Of a DNA stretch of 64,000 nt, positions 27,269 to 37,328 are shown piece by piece. Origin of the DNA: an uncultured Archangium sp. (GTDB taxonomy: Bacteria > Myxococcota > Myxococcia > Myxococcales > Myxococcaceae); assembly GCA_903905455.1 (NCBI GenBank), contig CAIVGN010000031.1, positions 1-64,000 on the forward strand. Reading direction: 5' to 3'. Made by a program: the position numbers and the translations under genes. The number at the start of each line of letters is the position of its first letter. Position 1 is the first letter of the stretch. The notes under the pieces were generated by a model that worked only from the letters and a program-made list of their open reading frames with translations, searched no databases and was not told the origin of the DNA.

Positions 27269-28237
27269 ATGGCCGTCTCGATGCTCGAGCTGTTCCGCAC
27301 GTTGGCGTCGTTCTCCCCGGCCCGCATCGATCTGCGGGGCGCGCCGTGGGAGGCCTACTGCGACTGGGCCATCGGCCAGGGCCTCGCGCCGCTCGCCGCC
27401 TACAACCTCGAGTACCGCCTCGGCGGCGCCGGCAGCCCGGAGTGGGCGCGGCACCGGCTGCTCTCGCTGTACCAGGGCAGCGCCAACGACAACGTGATGA
27501 AGCTGGTCAACCTCAAGCGGGCCATCGACGACCTCGAGGGCCGGAAGATCGTGCTCGTGGGCGCCACCTCGTTCGCCGAGAGCCTCTACCCGCACATCGC
27601 GTTCCGCCCGGTGATCGACGTGCGCCTCGCGGTGCCGGCCTCGGACGTCGACCCGCTCGCCACCTGGCTGCGCCGTGCGGAGTTCAAGCCGCTCGAGGGC
27701 GGGGCCGACCCCAGCGGCGCCTCGAAGGTGCTCTCGGACACGCGCACCACCATCTTCCTGCACGGCGCGCTGGTGGCCGACCCCGCGGAGCACGAGGCGA
27801 TCCTCGCCCGCACGTTGCCGATGAAGGCCTTCGGGGCCTCGGCGCGGCGGCTCGATCTCGAAGACGCGCTGCTGCTGCACGTGCAGCTCATGGCCCGGGC
27901 CGGCTTCGACGTGCCGATGCTCGAGTTCATCGACCTGCGGGAGCTGGTGCTCGGCGCGCCGTCGATGGGCGGGGTGTACGCGCGGCCCTTCGACGTCGCG
28001 GCGGTGGCCCGCCGGGCGCGGGCGTGGAAGCTCGAGCGTGGGCTGTGGTGCGCGCTGTCCGTCGTGGAGCGGCTCTGGCCCGAGACCGCGGCCGCCGCGG
28101 CCACGCTCAAGCCCGAGCTCAGCTTCCCGGTGCGCGAGGTGCTCGAGCGGCTGGTGGTGCGGCCGCTGGCCGAGGTGGGCCGCACCGAGGGCTTCCGGGG
28201 CGAAGACGCGCTCCGCTCGCTCCTCGCGGGCGACTGA
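27269..28237 (+). CDS. Nucleotidyltransferase-like family protein (NTP_transf_5-like)
   Basis: A 322-residue soluble protein. The pattern of an early helix bundle, then IVLVGATSFAESLYPHIAFR and PVIDVRLAVPASDVD, fits the putative nucleotidyltransferase family often found in polysaccharide gene clusters. The usual first Asp pair of polymerase-beta-type enzymes is not clear (VIDVRL supplies one Asp), so activity is uncertain. The ATG at 27269 lies 42 bases from the divergent methyltransferase start. It is 18 bases before the prenyltransferase gene and probably co-transcribed with it. Confidence 0.6.
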   Translation: MAVSMLELFRTLASFSPARIDLRGAPWEAYCDWAIGQGLAPLAAYNLEYRLGGAGSPEWARHRLLSLYQGSANDNVMKLVNLKRAIDDLEGRKIVLVGATSFAESLYPHIAFRPVIDVRLAVPASDVDPLATWLRRAEFKPLEGGADPSGASKVLSDTRTTIFLHGALVADPAEHEAILARTLPMKAFGASARRLDLEDALLLHVQLMARAGFDVPMLEFIDLRELVLGAPSMGGVYARPFDVAAVARRARAWKLERGLWCALSVVERLWPETAAAAATLKPELSFPVREVLERLVVRPLAEVGRTEGFRGEDALRSLLAGD

Positions 28238-28255
28238 GCTACAGCCTCGGGCCGC

Positions 28256-29161
28256 ATGAGCGCCGCCGTGGAAGTGAAGAGGCCCCCCCTCGTCGTGGCG
28301 GCGATTCGCGCGCTGCGCCCCAAGCAGTGGACGAAGAACGGCGTGCTCCTCGTGCCGCTGCTCTTTGCCCGCGGCATCTTCACCCAGGGCCTGGCGCTCA
28401 AGGCGCTGGTGGCCGTGGCGTCGTTCAGCCTGCTGGCCAGCGGCGTCTACGTGGTCAACGACTGGTTCGATCGCGAGAAAGACAGGCTCCACCCCGAGAA
28501 GCGCAAGCGACCCCTGGCCGCGGGGCACCTCTCGGGGGGCGCGGCGGTGGTGCTGGTGGCCCTGTGCTGGGCGGCCGCGGGCGCGCTGGGTTGGTGGCTG
28601 GGCACCTCGTTCCTCGCGGTGCTCGGCAGCTACCTGGTGCTCCAGGTGCTCTACACCGGCGGGCTCAAGCGCCTGGTGCTGGTGGACATCATGGCCATCG
28701 CCCTGGGCTTCATCTTGCGCGTGGTGGCCGGCGCCGAGGCCATTCACGTGGAGGTCTCGAACTGGCTGTTCCTGTGCACGCTGCTGGGGGCGCTGTTCCT
28801 GGGCTTCGCCAAGCGCCGCGCCGAACTCTCGTCGCTCGAGGACGCCTCGTCGCACCGCGCCAACCTCGCCGAGTACACCGTGCCGTTGCTCGACCAGATG
28901 ATGAGCATCTGCGCGGCCTGCTGCATCCTCGCCTACGGGCTGTACACGGTCTCCAAGGAGACGGTCGACCACGTGGGCAGCGACCACCTCAAGTTCACCG
29001 TGCCCTTCGTGGTGTACGGCGTGTTCCGCTACCTCTTCCTCGTGCACAAGCGCGGGGCGGGTGGGGCGCCCGAGCAGGTGCTGCTCAGCGACGCGCCGCT
29101 GCTCATCGACATCGGGCTGGCGGTGGCGGTGGCGGGCTGGGCGCTGTACGTGCCGCGCTGA
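28256..29161 (+). CDS. UbiA-family decaprenyl-phosphate phosphoribosyltransferase-like enzyme
   Basis: Polytopic membrane prenyltransferase of 301 residues. LRPKQWTKN at the N-terminus and VVNDWFDREKDRLHPEKRKR (NDxxDxxxD followed by HPxKxxRP) match the DPPR-synthase branch of UbiA (Rv3806c type). That branch moves phosphoribose from PRPP to decaprenyl phosphate, rather than prenylating an aromatic ring. The product is the donor precursor for arabinose- or ribose-containing glycans. Eight to nine membrane segments are visible. It closes the rightward glycan run and converges with the next gene without a gap. Confidence 0.8.
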   Translation: MSAAVEVKRPPLVVAAIRALRPKQWTKNGVLLVPLLFARGIFTQGLALKALVAVASFSLLASGVYVVNDWFDREKDRLHPEKRKRPLAAGHLSGGAAVVLVALCWAAAGALGWWLGTSFLAVLGSYLVLQVLYTGGLKRLVLVDIMAIALGFILRVVAGAEAIHVEVSNWLFLCTLLGALFLGFAKRRAELSSLEDASSHRANLAEYTVPLLDQMMSICAACCILAYGLYTVSKETVDHVGSDHLKFTVPFVVYGVFRYLFLVHKRGAGGAPEQVLLSDAPLLIDIGLAVAVAGWALYVPR

Positions 29162-30022
29162 TCACCCCGAGCGGCCGTGATCGCGGCCGCGGCCCGGGCT
29201 GCCGAGCACCGCGGTGAGGCCCTGCTGCTGGGCCCCGGCGGTGCGGATGAGCTTGGCCATCTGGCCGATCTCCCGAATCCACTCCGTGGCGCGGGGCCCG
29301 AGGCCCGAGAAGCTCACCGCGAGGATCGGCGGGTGCTCGACGCGGCCCAGCCAGTAGTCGAGGATCTCGTGGCGCTCGGGTGGGTTGACCGGGGCGAGGC
29401 GCTTGACCTCGCGCTCCAGCAAGCGGCTCAGCGCGGAGGGGAGCTTGGCCGCCCACTTGTTGACGGTGAGCATCGGGCGCCAGGCCCAGTCGGCCCGGGC
29501 GATGCCGTTCTTGGCGTCGAACACGCCGTGGCCCTCGACGGTGAGCACCTGGTCGGGGGGGAACTGGGGCACCGGGTCCCACACGCCGCAGAGCATCGAG
29601 GCCAGCCCGTACTGCTTGCGGGGCTGCCCCCAGAAGGCGCGGCGGTAGAGATCGGCGCGGCCCTCGTCGGCGTAGGGGTAGTCGGGGTCTTCGAGCATCA
29701 ACCCCAGGTGGAAGCTCTCTTCCCAGGGGCCGGCGAAGCCCAGGTACTGCTGCGTGACGATCCACCCGCCGGAATCGCGGAACCACTCGTGGAAGAGCAG
29801 CTTGTAGAGCGCCTGGTTCCAGCGCTCGTCGGTCATGCCGAAGAAGCTCTCGCCGGACGTGTTGTCGAGGACCAGCTCGAGCAGCACGCGGGTCTCTTCG
29901 TCGTTGAGGTGTTGGAGGAGGTGCTCGATCGCCGGGCCGGAGTCGATGACCCCCAGCTCGAACGCGGGGAACACGACCTCTTGCAGGAACTGATCGTTGG
30001 TAGGCCGGAGGACGACTTCCAT
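29162..30022 (-). CDS. Conserved hypothetical protein
   Basis: A 286-residue soluble protein with no signal peptide or membrane segment. I do not recognise the family. It is rich in Trp and aromatic residues (WIVTQQYLGFAGPWEESFHL, DWAWRPMLTVNKW), and the last 20 residues are Gly/Arg-rich. It shares the strand with ptsN and starts 37 bases after the ptsN stop, so it could be read from the ptsN promoter. Confidence 0.6.
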   Translation of the reverse strand: MEVVLRPTNDQFLQEVVFPAFELGVIDSGPAIEHLLQHLNDEETRVLLELVLDNTSGESFFGMTDERWNQALYKLLFHEWFRDSGGWIVTQQYLGFAGPWEESFHLGLMLEDPDYPYADEGRADLYRRAFWGQPRKQYGLASMLCGVWDPVPQFPPDQVLTVEGHGVFDAKNGIARADWAWRPMLTVNKWAAKLPSALSRLLEREVKRLAPVNPPERHEILDYWLGRVEHPPILAVSFSGLGPRATEWIREIGQMAKLIRTAGAQQQGLTAVLGSPGRGRDHGRSG

Positions 30023-30059
30023 GAAGGGCCCAGACGTTAGCGCGGACGACCCGGCGACG

Positions 30060-30521
30060 TCAGGCCTTGCCGTCTTCCTGGGAGATCAGCGCGTAGATGG
30101 CCTCGGCCGTGGGGGCCTCGAGGAGCGCGTCACGCAGCGCGTCGCTGCGGAACAAGCGGCTGACCTTGCTCAGGGCCTTCAAGTGCACCCCGGCGGAGTT
30201 TTCGGGCGCTACGAGCGCGAAGAAGAAGTGCGAGGGCCGGCCATCGCGCGCCTCGAAGTCGACGCCTTCCTGGGAGACCGCGAAGCAGGCGACGAGGTTG
30301 TCGAGCTCGGTGAGGCGCCCGTGGGGGATGGCCACGCCCTTTTCCATGCCCGTGGAACCGATCTTCTCGCGCTCCTGGAGCACCTCGTGGATCCGCGTCA
30401 GCGGAATGCCCGGGGTGATCTTCGACAGGGCGGTAGCGAGTTCCAGGATCACACCGGCTTTCGTCCGCGCCGCAAGGTGCGGGACGATGGCCTCGAGCTT
30501 GAGGAACTCCGTGACGCGCAT
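30060..30521 (-). CDS. ptsN: PTS IIA-Ntr type phosphocarrier protein
   Basis: A 153-residue EIIA(fru/mtl)-type domain standing alone, the size of PtsN. The phosphorylated His lies in GVAIPHGRL (about residue 67). In proteobacteria PtsN is the output of the nitrogen-related phosphotransferase chain and is encoded beside rpoN and hpf. Here rpoN and hpf are 2-4 kb away on the same strand with the oppositely oriented nagZ inserted between, which supports the assignment. No permease domains are nearby. Confidence 0.9.
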   Translation of the reverse strand: MRVTEFLKLEAIVPHLAARTKAGVILELATALSKITPGIPLTRIHEVLQEREKIGSTGMEKGVAIPHGRLTELDNLVACFAVSQEGVDFEARDGRPSHFFFALVAPENSAGVHLKALSKVSRLFRSDALRDALLEAPTAEAIYALISQEDGKA

Positions 30522-30609
30522 CGGGGCGGGCAGATACCCGAGGCCCCTGTTGGCCGCAAGGCACGTCGGGAGGGCCGGGGCTTCTTTTCAGGTGTAGCTT
30601 GCGCCGCCT

Positions 30610-32382
30610 GTGACGCGGCGTGGCCTTCAGGTGGTGGTGGCGGTGCTGCTGTTGGCCGCGTGCGTGAAGGCCGTGCCCCCGGGCCCGCACTCGACGCCGG
30701 CCCCTGCGCCGGTAGCCCCGGTGGCCGCGCCCCTCGCTCTATCTCCGCCCGTCCCCGCGCGGGCCCCGGCGCCCGACGTCGAGGCGCTGCTGTCGCGCAT
30801 GACCCTCGAGGAGAAGGTCGGCCAGTTGATGATGGTGGGCTTCGCCGGCCAGGTGGTCGACCCGGCGATCTCCGACCTGGTGCGGGGCTACCGCGTGGGC
30901 GGGGTCTGCCTGTTCGGGCGCAACGTGGTGTCCGCGGGGCAAATTGGGCGCCTCAACGACGAGGTGCGCGCGCTGCTCAGCGACGCCGTGCCCCCGTTCA
31001 TCGCCGTCGACCAGGAGGGCGGCAACGTGGTGCGCGTCTCGGACGGCAACCTGGTGCTGCCGGGGAACATGGTGCTGGGCGCCGCGCGCCAGCCGGAGCT
31101 CGCCTACGAGGCCGGCCTCGCGCAGGGCGAAGACCTCAAGCGCCTGGGCTTCAACATGAACCTCGCGCCGGTGCTCGACGTGAACAGCAACCCGGCGAAC
31201 CCGGTGATCGGCCTGCGTGCCTTCGGGGACGACGTGAAGCTCGTCTCTCAGATGGGCGCCAGCTTCGTGCGCGGGCAGCAAGACGCGCAGATCGTCACCG
31301 TGGCCAAGCACTTCCCGGGGCACGGCGCGGTGGAGACGGATTCCCACAAGACGCTGCCCATCGTGCGCGCGCCGGTCGCCGAGGTGCGCCGGCAGCTGAG
31401 ACCCTTCGAGGAGGCGATGAAGGCGGGCCTCGACGGGCTGATGACCGCGCACATCGCCACGCCCACGCTGACGGGCAACGATCTGCCGGCGACCTTGTCC
31501 AAGCCGGTGCTGGGCGGGCTGCTGCGCGACGAGCTGGGCTTCACGGGCCTGGTGTTGACCGACGAACTGGAGATGGACGCCATCGATCGCCGCTACGGGG
31601 TCGGCCGCGCGGCGGTGCTGGCGATCAACGCGGGGGCCGACATGGTGCTCATCCCCTGGCGGCTCGAGAAGAAGGAAGAGGTGTGGTTGGCGCTGCTCGA
31701 CGCGGCGCGGTCCGGCGAGCTCCCCCGCGCGGTGCTCGAGCGCGCGGTGCGCCGCATCTTGACGCTCAAGGTGCGCCGCGGGCTGTTCGAGCCGGTGCCC
31801 CCGCTGGAGGAGCGCCTCGCCACCCTGGGCGAGAAGCGCGAGCTGGCGGGCCGCATCGCGCGGGCCGGGGTGACCTTGTTGAGCAGCGCGCCGGGGCTCT
31901 TCCCCATTCCCTTCGGGCGCAAGGTGGCGGTGATCTCCGCCGAGCCCAGCCTCATCGCCGCCCTGGGGCGCCGCCTGCCGACGATGGTCTCCCTGAGCGT
32001 GCCGGCTTTCCCCGCGGAGAAGACCCGCGACGACCTGAAGAAGCAGGCCCAGGCGCTGGCCGCGACGGCCGACGTGGTGGTGGTGGGCATCGTCAACTCG
32101 CGGCAGCTGGAGTTGGTGACCAACGCCGCGCTGTCCGGCAAGCCGGTGATCTCGGTGGTGCTCGGCGCGCCCTACCTCGCCGCGCAGGTGCACGCCTCGA
32201 AGGTGGTGCTCGCCACCTATTCGTACCGCGAGGCGGCGACCGAGGCGGTGGCCGCGGCGCTGCTGGGCGAGCAGGGCACCCCGGGGCGGCTGCCGGTGGC
32301 CTTGCCTCGGCTGCCCTTCGGCCACGGCCTCGACCCGGTCGGCCGCCGGGTGGCGCACATGAAGAAGCCCGACGCCCCGTAA
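30610..32382 (+). CDS. nagZ: Lipoprotein beta-N-acetylhexosaminidase (GH3, NagZ-like)
   Basis: A 590-residue family 3 glycosidase that removes N-acetylglucosamine from muropeptides. The signal peptide ends in the lipobox LLAAC. The catalytic domain spans about 58-390, with KHFPGHGAVETDSHK supplying the His-Asp acid/base dyad of NagZ and LTDELEMDAI the Asp nucleophile. A C-terminal GH3 domain (about 400-575) is present, as in Bacillus NagZ and unlike the single-domain cytoplasmic enterobacterial form. The start is GTG. It is transcribed against its neighbours and splits ptsN from hpf-rpoN. Confidence 0.9.
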   Translation: MTRRGLQVVVAVLLLAACVKAVPPGPHSTPAPAPVAPVAAPLALSPPVPARAPAPDVEALLSRMTLEEKVGQLMMVGFAGQVVDPAISDLVRGYRVGGVCLFGRNVVSAGQIGRLNDEVRALLSDAVPPFIAVDQEGGNVVRVSDGNLVLPGNMVLGAARQPELAYEAGLAQGEDLKRLGFNMNLAPVLDVNSNPANPVIGLRAFGDDVKLVSQMGASFVRGQQDAQIVTVAKHFPGHGAVETDSHKTLPIVRAPVAEVRRQLRPFEEAMKAGLDGLMTAHIATPTLTGNDLPATLSKPVLGGLLRDELGFTGLVLTDELEMDAIDRRYGVGRAAVLAINAGADMVLIPWRLEKKEEVWLALLDAARSGELPRAVLERAVRRILTLKVRRGLFEPVPPLEERLATLGEKRELAGRIARAGVTLLSSAPGLFPIPFGRKVAVISAEPSLIAALGRRLPTMVSLSVPAFPAEKTRDDLKKQAQALAATADVVVVGIVNSRQLELVTNAALSGKPVISVVLGAPYLAAQVHASKVVLATYSYREAATEAVAAALLGEQGTPGRLPVALPRLPFGHGLDPVGRRVAHMKKPDAP

Positions 32383-32424
32383 AGGGAGCATCGGGCCTCG
32401 ACTCACTTCAACTCGAAAGAGCGT

Positions 32425-33021
32425 TCACCCGACCAGGGAGCGCTTGGCGACCGCTGAGGCTTCGATGAGCCCGATGGTGCCGTCCTTGCGGTGGTACACG
32501 ACGTTCATCTCCATCGTGGTGCTGTTGGTGAAGACGTAGAAGTCGTTGTTGCGCAGGTCCATCTTCATCACGGCTTCTTCGATGCCCATCGGCTGCGTGA
32601 GGAACTCGTTGGTCTTCACGATGGTCTGGGCGGTGTCGGTCACCTCGGGGGCTGCGCCGTGGCCTTCGAAGACGCGGTGACGCACCTTCATCTGCTCGAC
32701 GAATTCCTGGTGGTGATGCACGCCCTCACGCCCGTGATGGGTCTTCATCTTCTCTTTGTAGCGCTTGAGCTGTTTCTCGATCTTGTCCATCGCCAGATCG
32801 ATCGAGGCGTACATGTCCTCGCTGCGCTCACGGCCCCGGAGGAGGAACGTCCCCGAGTGGATGCTGATGTCCGCATGGTGCAGGTGACGCTCCATCGACA
32901 GCACGACGTGTGCTTCCGTCGCCTTGTCGAGGTACTTGTTCACGCGCTCGACCTTCTCCCGGGCGTAGTTCTTGAGCGAATCGATCGGGTCCAGGTGGCG
33001 AAACGTGATGTTCAGTTGCAT
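32425..33021 (-). CDS. hpf: Ribosome hibernation promoting factor, long form
   Basis: A 198-residue protein that dimerises 70S ribosomes in stationary phase. The N-terminal domain (1-100) is the conserved S30EA fold (MQLNITFRHLDPIDSLKNYA). A His-rich linker follows (HHGREGVHHHQE). The C-terminal domain from about 140 to 190 (MGIEEAVMKMDLRNNDFYVF) is the dimerisation domain of the long form. An SD-like GGAGGG lies just before the ATG. A hairpin lies in its leader. Confidence 0.95.
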   Translation of the reverse strand: MQLNITFRHLDPIDSLKNYAREKVERVNKYLDKATEAHVVLSMERHLHHADISIHSGTFLLRGRERSEDMYASIDLAMDKIEKQLKRYKEKMKTHHGREGVHHHQEFVEQMKVRHRVFEGHGAAPEVTDTAQTIVKTNEFLTQPMGIEEAVMKMDLRNNDFYVFTNSTTMEMNVVYHRKDGTIGLIEASAVAKRSLVG

Positions 33022-33061
33022 GAGCCCTCCGTGGTGTGACTGCGCGCCACCGGGACTTCTC

Positions 33062-33093
33062 CGCCGGTGACGTCTGAAACGGTAACACCGGCG
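33062..33093 (-). promoter_or_regulatory. Inverted repeat in the hpf leader
   Basis: Perfect 8-base arms CGCCGGTG and CACCGGCG with 16 bases between, about 40-70 bases before the hpf start. It could be an operator or an RNA hairpin. I see no sigma54-type GG/GC promoter in this 125-base gap. Confidence 0.35.
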
Positions 33094-33146
33094 TCACGTG
33101 ATGCCATACCCAAAGTCGGCCACGTTTCTGCCTTTTTCGCTGGCGC

Positions 33147-33980
33147 TCAGGGGCGCATCGTCGCGCGCGCCACCCAGGTGCGAATGAGGGTGCGCTCGGT
33201 GTCGCCCAGGTTGAGGAGCTGGACGGTGAAGGCTCCCGCGCGGCCGCCCTGCACCCGGCCGGTGGCGTGCAGCTGGGTGACGTGACCCTCGAAGGTCATG
33301 ATCAGCTCGATCTGCGTGCCGGGCACGATGCGCTCGGTGCTGTGGATGAGCAGGCAGTCGGTCTGCCAGTTGTGCTCGAGGTCCTGGGTGAAGGGCCTCG
33401 CGTCGCCGCGCTTGAGCGAGAGCTGCACCTGCACCGCGTTGTTGCGGTGGGTGAGGCGGGCGCTGGCCGGTGGCTCGGCTGGGGGGAGCGGGGGCGGGGG
33501 CGGCAGCGCCGGGGCGGCCGGGGCGCGGAACTGGCGTTCGACCTCCAACATGCGCTCCGAGAGCGCGAGGAAGGCGTCTTCGCAGGCCAGCCGCAGCTCG
33601 GGCGTGGTGTCGGCCGGCAGCCGGCCGGGCACGTAGCGGTAGACGAGGGTGAAGAAGGCGGCGCGCCAGGCATCGCGGGAGCTGCCGACGGGCACCTTGA
33701 AGATCTCGTGCGAGGGCCGGGGCGCCACCGAGGCGAGCCACTCGCGGATCTTCCGCGTGGCCTCGCCCTGGGCGCGGGTCGCGTCGTCCTGGGTGACCGG
33801 GGCGTGGAGGATGGCCTGGAGCGCGGGCATCTCGCGCAGGGGCACGAACTTCTTCCCGTCACGCGAGACGGCGCGCACGTCCTGGAGCTTGCCGCGCGCG
33901 TGGAGCGTGGCGATGACGTCGAGGCCGATGGGCCCCAGCACGCGGGCCTCGCTGTCCGCCAGCCAGTACTCGTCGCTCAC
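33147..33980 (-). CDS. GYF-like / degenerate J-like / PilZ protein
   Basis: A 277-residue protein. Residues 3-55 resemble a GYF_2-type domain (YWLADSEARVLGPIGLDVIA). Residues about 90-155 look like a J-domain helix pair (FKVPVGSSRDAWRAAFFTLV, then YRYVPGRLP) in which the HPD tripeptide is replaced by VPG. A Pro-rich linker leads to a PilZ-type beta barrel (about 175-277, RIVPGTQIELIM and ATGRVQG). The classic RxxxR c-di-GMP motif is not clear, so ligand binding is uncertain. The start overlaps the stop of the response-regulator gene, so the two are coupled. Confidence 0.7.
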   Translation of the reverse strand: MSDEYWLADSEARVLGPIGLDVIATLHARGKLQDVRAVSRDGKKFVPLREMPALQAILHAPVTQDDATRAQGEATRKIREWLASVAPRPSHEIFKVPVGSSRDAWRAAFFTLVYRYVPGRLPADTTPELRLACEDAFLALSERMLEVERQFRAPAAPALPPPPPLPPAEPPASARLTHRNNAVQVQLSLKRGDARPFTQDLEHNWQTDCLLIHSTERIVPGTQIELIMTFEGHVTQLHATGRVQGGRAGAFTVQLLNLGDTERTLIRTWVARATMRP

Positions 33981-34354
33981 GACGCCCTCGCTCCGGCAGC
34001 TTCGAGCGCGCCGCGCACCATGTTCTGCACGTCGAGGGGGTGAATGGGCTTGCCGAGGAAGCCGTGGGCGCCCGACGCCAGCGCCTGTTGCACCAGCGCC
34101 TCGGTGTCGAGGGCCGAGAGCACCAGCACCCGGGGACCGGTGCCCTTGAGGAGGGTGAGCACCTCGAGGCCGCTCTTGCCGGGCATCACCAGGTCGAGCA
34201 GCACCACGGCGGGGTGGCGCTCGGCGATGGCGGCGAGGGCCGCGTCACCCGAATCGGCCTCGCGGATTTCGCAGGGCACGTCGGCGAGGCAGTCGCGCAC
34301 CATGGCGCGAATGAGTTGATCGTCATCGACGATGAGGACTTCGGGCAGGGCCAT
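33977..34354 (-). CDS. Single-domain response regulator (CheY-like receiver)
   Basis: A 125-residue receiver domain alone. The acidic pocket is VDDDQ near residue 10. The phosphoacceptor Asp is in VVLLDLVMPG (about 54) and the conserved Lys in LGKPI (about 103). There is no output domain, so it must signal through a partner. The PilZ protein encoded with a four-base overlap is the obvious candidate. It lies nine bases downstream of rpoN on the same strand. Confidence 0.92.
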   Translation of the reverse strand: MALPEVLIVDDDQLIRAMVRDCLADVPCEIREADSGDAALAAIAERHPAVVLLDLVMPGKSGLEVLTLLKGTGPRVLVLSALDTEALVQQALASGAHGFLGKPIHPLDVQNMVRGALEAAGARAS

Positions 34355-34363
34355 GGGCAGACC

Positions 34364-35866
<1,503 letters not shown>

Positions 35867-35961
35867 GGCCACCCCTAGACAAAAGGTGTGCCAAAGGTAC
35901 TCCCTGCGCTACTCCAATTGTCGGCCTATTTATTGCGCGTCAAGCAAGTGCATGAATTCGC

Positions 35962-36693
35962 TCAAGAAAGAGTGAAGTCAGCCCCGAGGTACACGGAGCG
36001 TGCCCGCTCGGACGAAGCGATGGCCTGCGGCGTGCCTTCTTCGAGGATTCGCCCGGCGGCGATGATGTACGCGCGGTCGCAGATGCGCAGGGTGTCGCGG
36101 ACGTTGTGATCGGTGATGAGCACGCCCAGGCCCCGGTCGCGGAGCTTGGCGATCTCCTTCTGCAGCTCTCCGACGTTGATGGGGTCGACGCCGGCGAAGG
36201 GCTCGTCGAAGAGCATGAACCGGGGGTTGGGGAGCAAGGAGCGGGCGATCTCGGCCCGGCGCCGCTCGCCGCCCGACAGTTGCTCCCCCAGCGACTTCGA
36301 GACGTGGGTGAGTCCGAACTCCGCGATGATCTGGTCGGCCGCGGCTTCTCGTCCCGGTCGGGTGGACTTTGGGTCGAGCTCGAGCACCGCGAGCATGTTC
36401 TGGCGCACGGTGAGCTTGCGGAAGATCGACGCTTCCTGGGGCAGGTAGCCGAGGCCGGCGCGGGCGCGCAGGTGCATGGGCAGTGAGGCCAACTCCGCGC
36501 TGCCCAGGCGCACCGAGCCGGCGTCGGGGGTGACCAGGCCGATGACCATGGAGAAGGAGGTGGTCTTGCCGGCGCCGTTGGGGCCCAGCAGGCCGACCAC
36601 CTCGCCGGGCTTCACGGTGAAGTTCACGCCTTCGACCACGCGGCGCGCGCCGTAGGTCTTCTGCAGCCCCTGGGCGACGAGGGCGTCGCTCAT
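35962..36693 (-). CDS. lptB: LPS export ABC transporter ATPase
   Basis: A 243-residue ABC ATPase that powers LPS extraction with LptFG. Walker A is GLLGPNGAGKTTSF, the signature LSGGERRRAEIARSL, Walker B FMLFDEPFAGVDP and the switch His ITDHNVRDTL, all as in LptB. The ATG at 36693 overlaps the stop of the upstream membrane gene by four bases. Position before rpoN is the conserved lptA-lptB-rpoN order. Confidence 0.95.
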   Translation of the reverse strand: MSDALVAQGLQKTYGARRVVEGVNFTVKPGEVVGLLGPNGAGKTTSFSMVIGLVTPDAGSVRLGSAELASLPMHLRARAGLGYLPQEASIFRKLTVRQNMLAVLELDPKSTRPGREAAADQIIAEFGLTHVSKSLGEQLSGGERRRAEIARSLLPNPRFMLFDEPFAGVDPINVGELQKEIAKLRDRGLGVLITDHNVRDTLRICDRAYIIAAGRILEEGTPQAIASSERARSVYLGADFTLS

Positions 36694-37328
36694 GCCGGGT
36701 CCCCGTGGATCAGGAGGAACAGCCGGGCGCGGAACACCACGGCGAGGTGCACCAGGGGGCCGACGAAGAGGCCACCGGTGAGGCCCGCGAGCCAGGCGCC
36801 TTCGCGATGGGCGTAGGTCGCGTAGAGGCTCATGGGCAGCGAGAGCACGAGGCCGAACATGATCAGCGCCACCAGCAGGGCGAACATGGTGCCCAGCCAC
36901 ACCAGGGGCGCGGCCTTGAGGGTGTCGAGCACGCCGCCCAGGGCGCCGTCGGGCCCCTCGCCGTACATCACCGCGTAGTCGATGACCGGCAGCAGCCAGA
37001 TGATGATCGGCAGCAGCAGCGCGAGGTCGCCGTACTCGAGGCCCACGAAGGCCAGCACCATGCAGAACACCGGGGTGCCCAGGCCGCTGCCCTCGACGCC
37101 TCCCGCCGAGCGCATGGCGAAGCGCAGGTAGAACCCCCAGCCGATGCCCTTGAGCACGCCCACCAGTGCGGGCGCCGCGGAGTGGAGCGGGGAGACCCAG
37201 GCGTCCATCACTTCCCCGCCGGCCAACAGCACCGAGGGCACGAGCAGGAAGAGCGGGGCCCGCTTGAGGAAGGCGGGCACCTCGGCGCCTGCCTCGCGCA
37301 GCAGCTCCGGGGGCGAGAGCTCAGACAT
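36690..37328 (-). CDS. Yip1-like integral membrane protein
   Basis: A 212-residue protein with about five hydrophobic segments. These include LFLLVPSVLLAGG, PALVGVLKGIGWGFYL, ALLLPIIIWLLPVIDYAVM, WLGTMFALLVALIMFGLVL and GGLFVGPLVHLAVVF. It is Yip1-like in layout only. It sits exactly between the LptA-like gene and lptB with no gaps on either side, so a role in envelope or LPS transport is plausible but not shown. Confidence 0.6.
   Translation of the reverse strand: MSELSPPELLREAGAEVPAFLKRAPLFLLVPSVLLAGGEVMDAWVSPLHSAAPALVGVLKGIGWGFYLRFAMRSAGGVEGSGLGTPVFCMVLAFVGLEYGDLALLLPIIIWLLPVIDYAVMYGEGPDGALGGVLDTLKAAPLVWLGTMFALLVALIMFGLVLSLPMSLYATYAHREGAWLAGLTGGLFVGPLVHLAVVFRARLFLLIHGDPA

Noticed and set aside
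27227-29047. N-terminal extension of the methyltransferase gene by about 600 codons
   Set aside because: The added sequence is antisense to the nucleotidyltransferase and UbiA-type genes and low in complexity. The ATG at 27226 is a natural start.
35867-35961. Promoter for rpoN (TTGACG with AT-rich spacer)
   Set aside because: The hexamer at the proper distance is CAATTG, a poor -10. No alternative pair is convincing.
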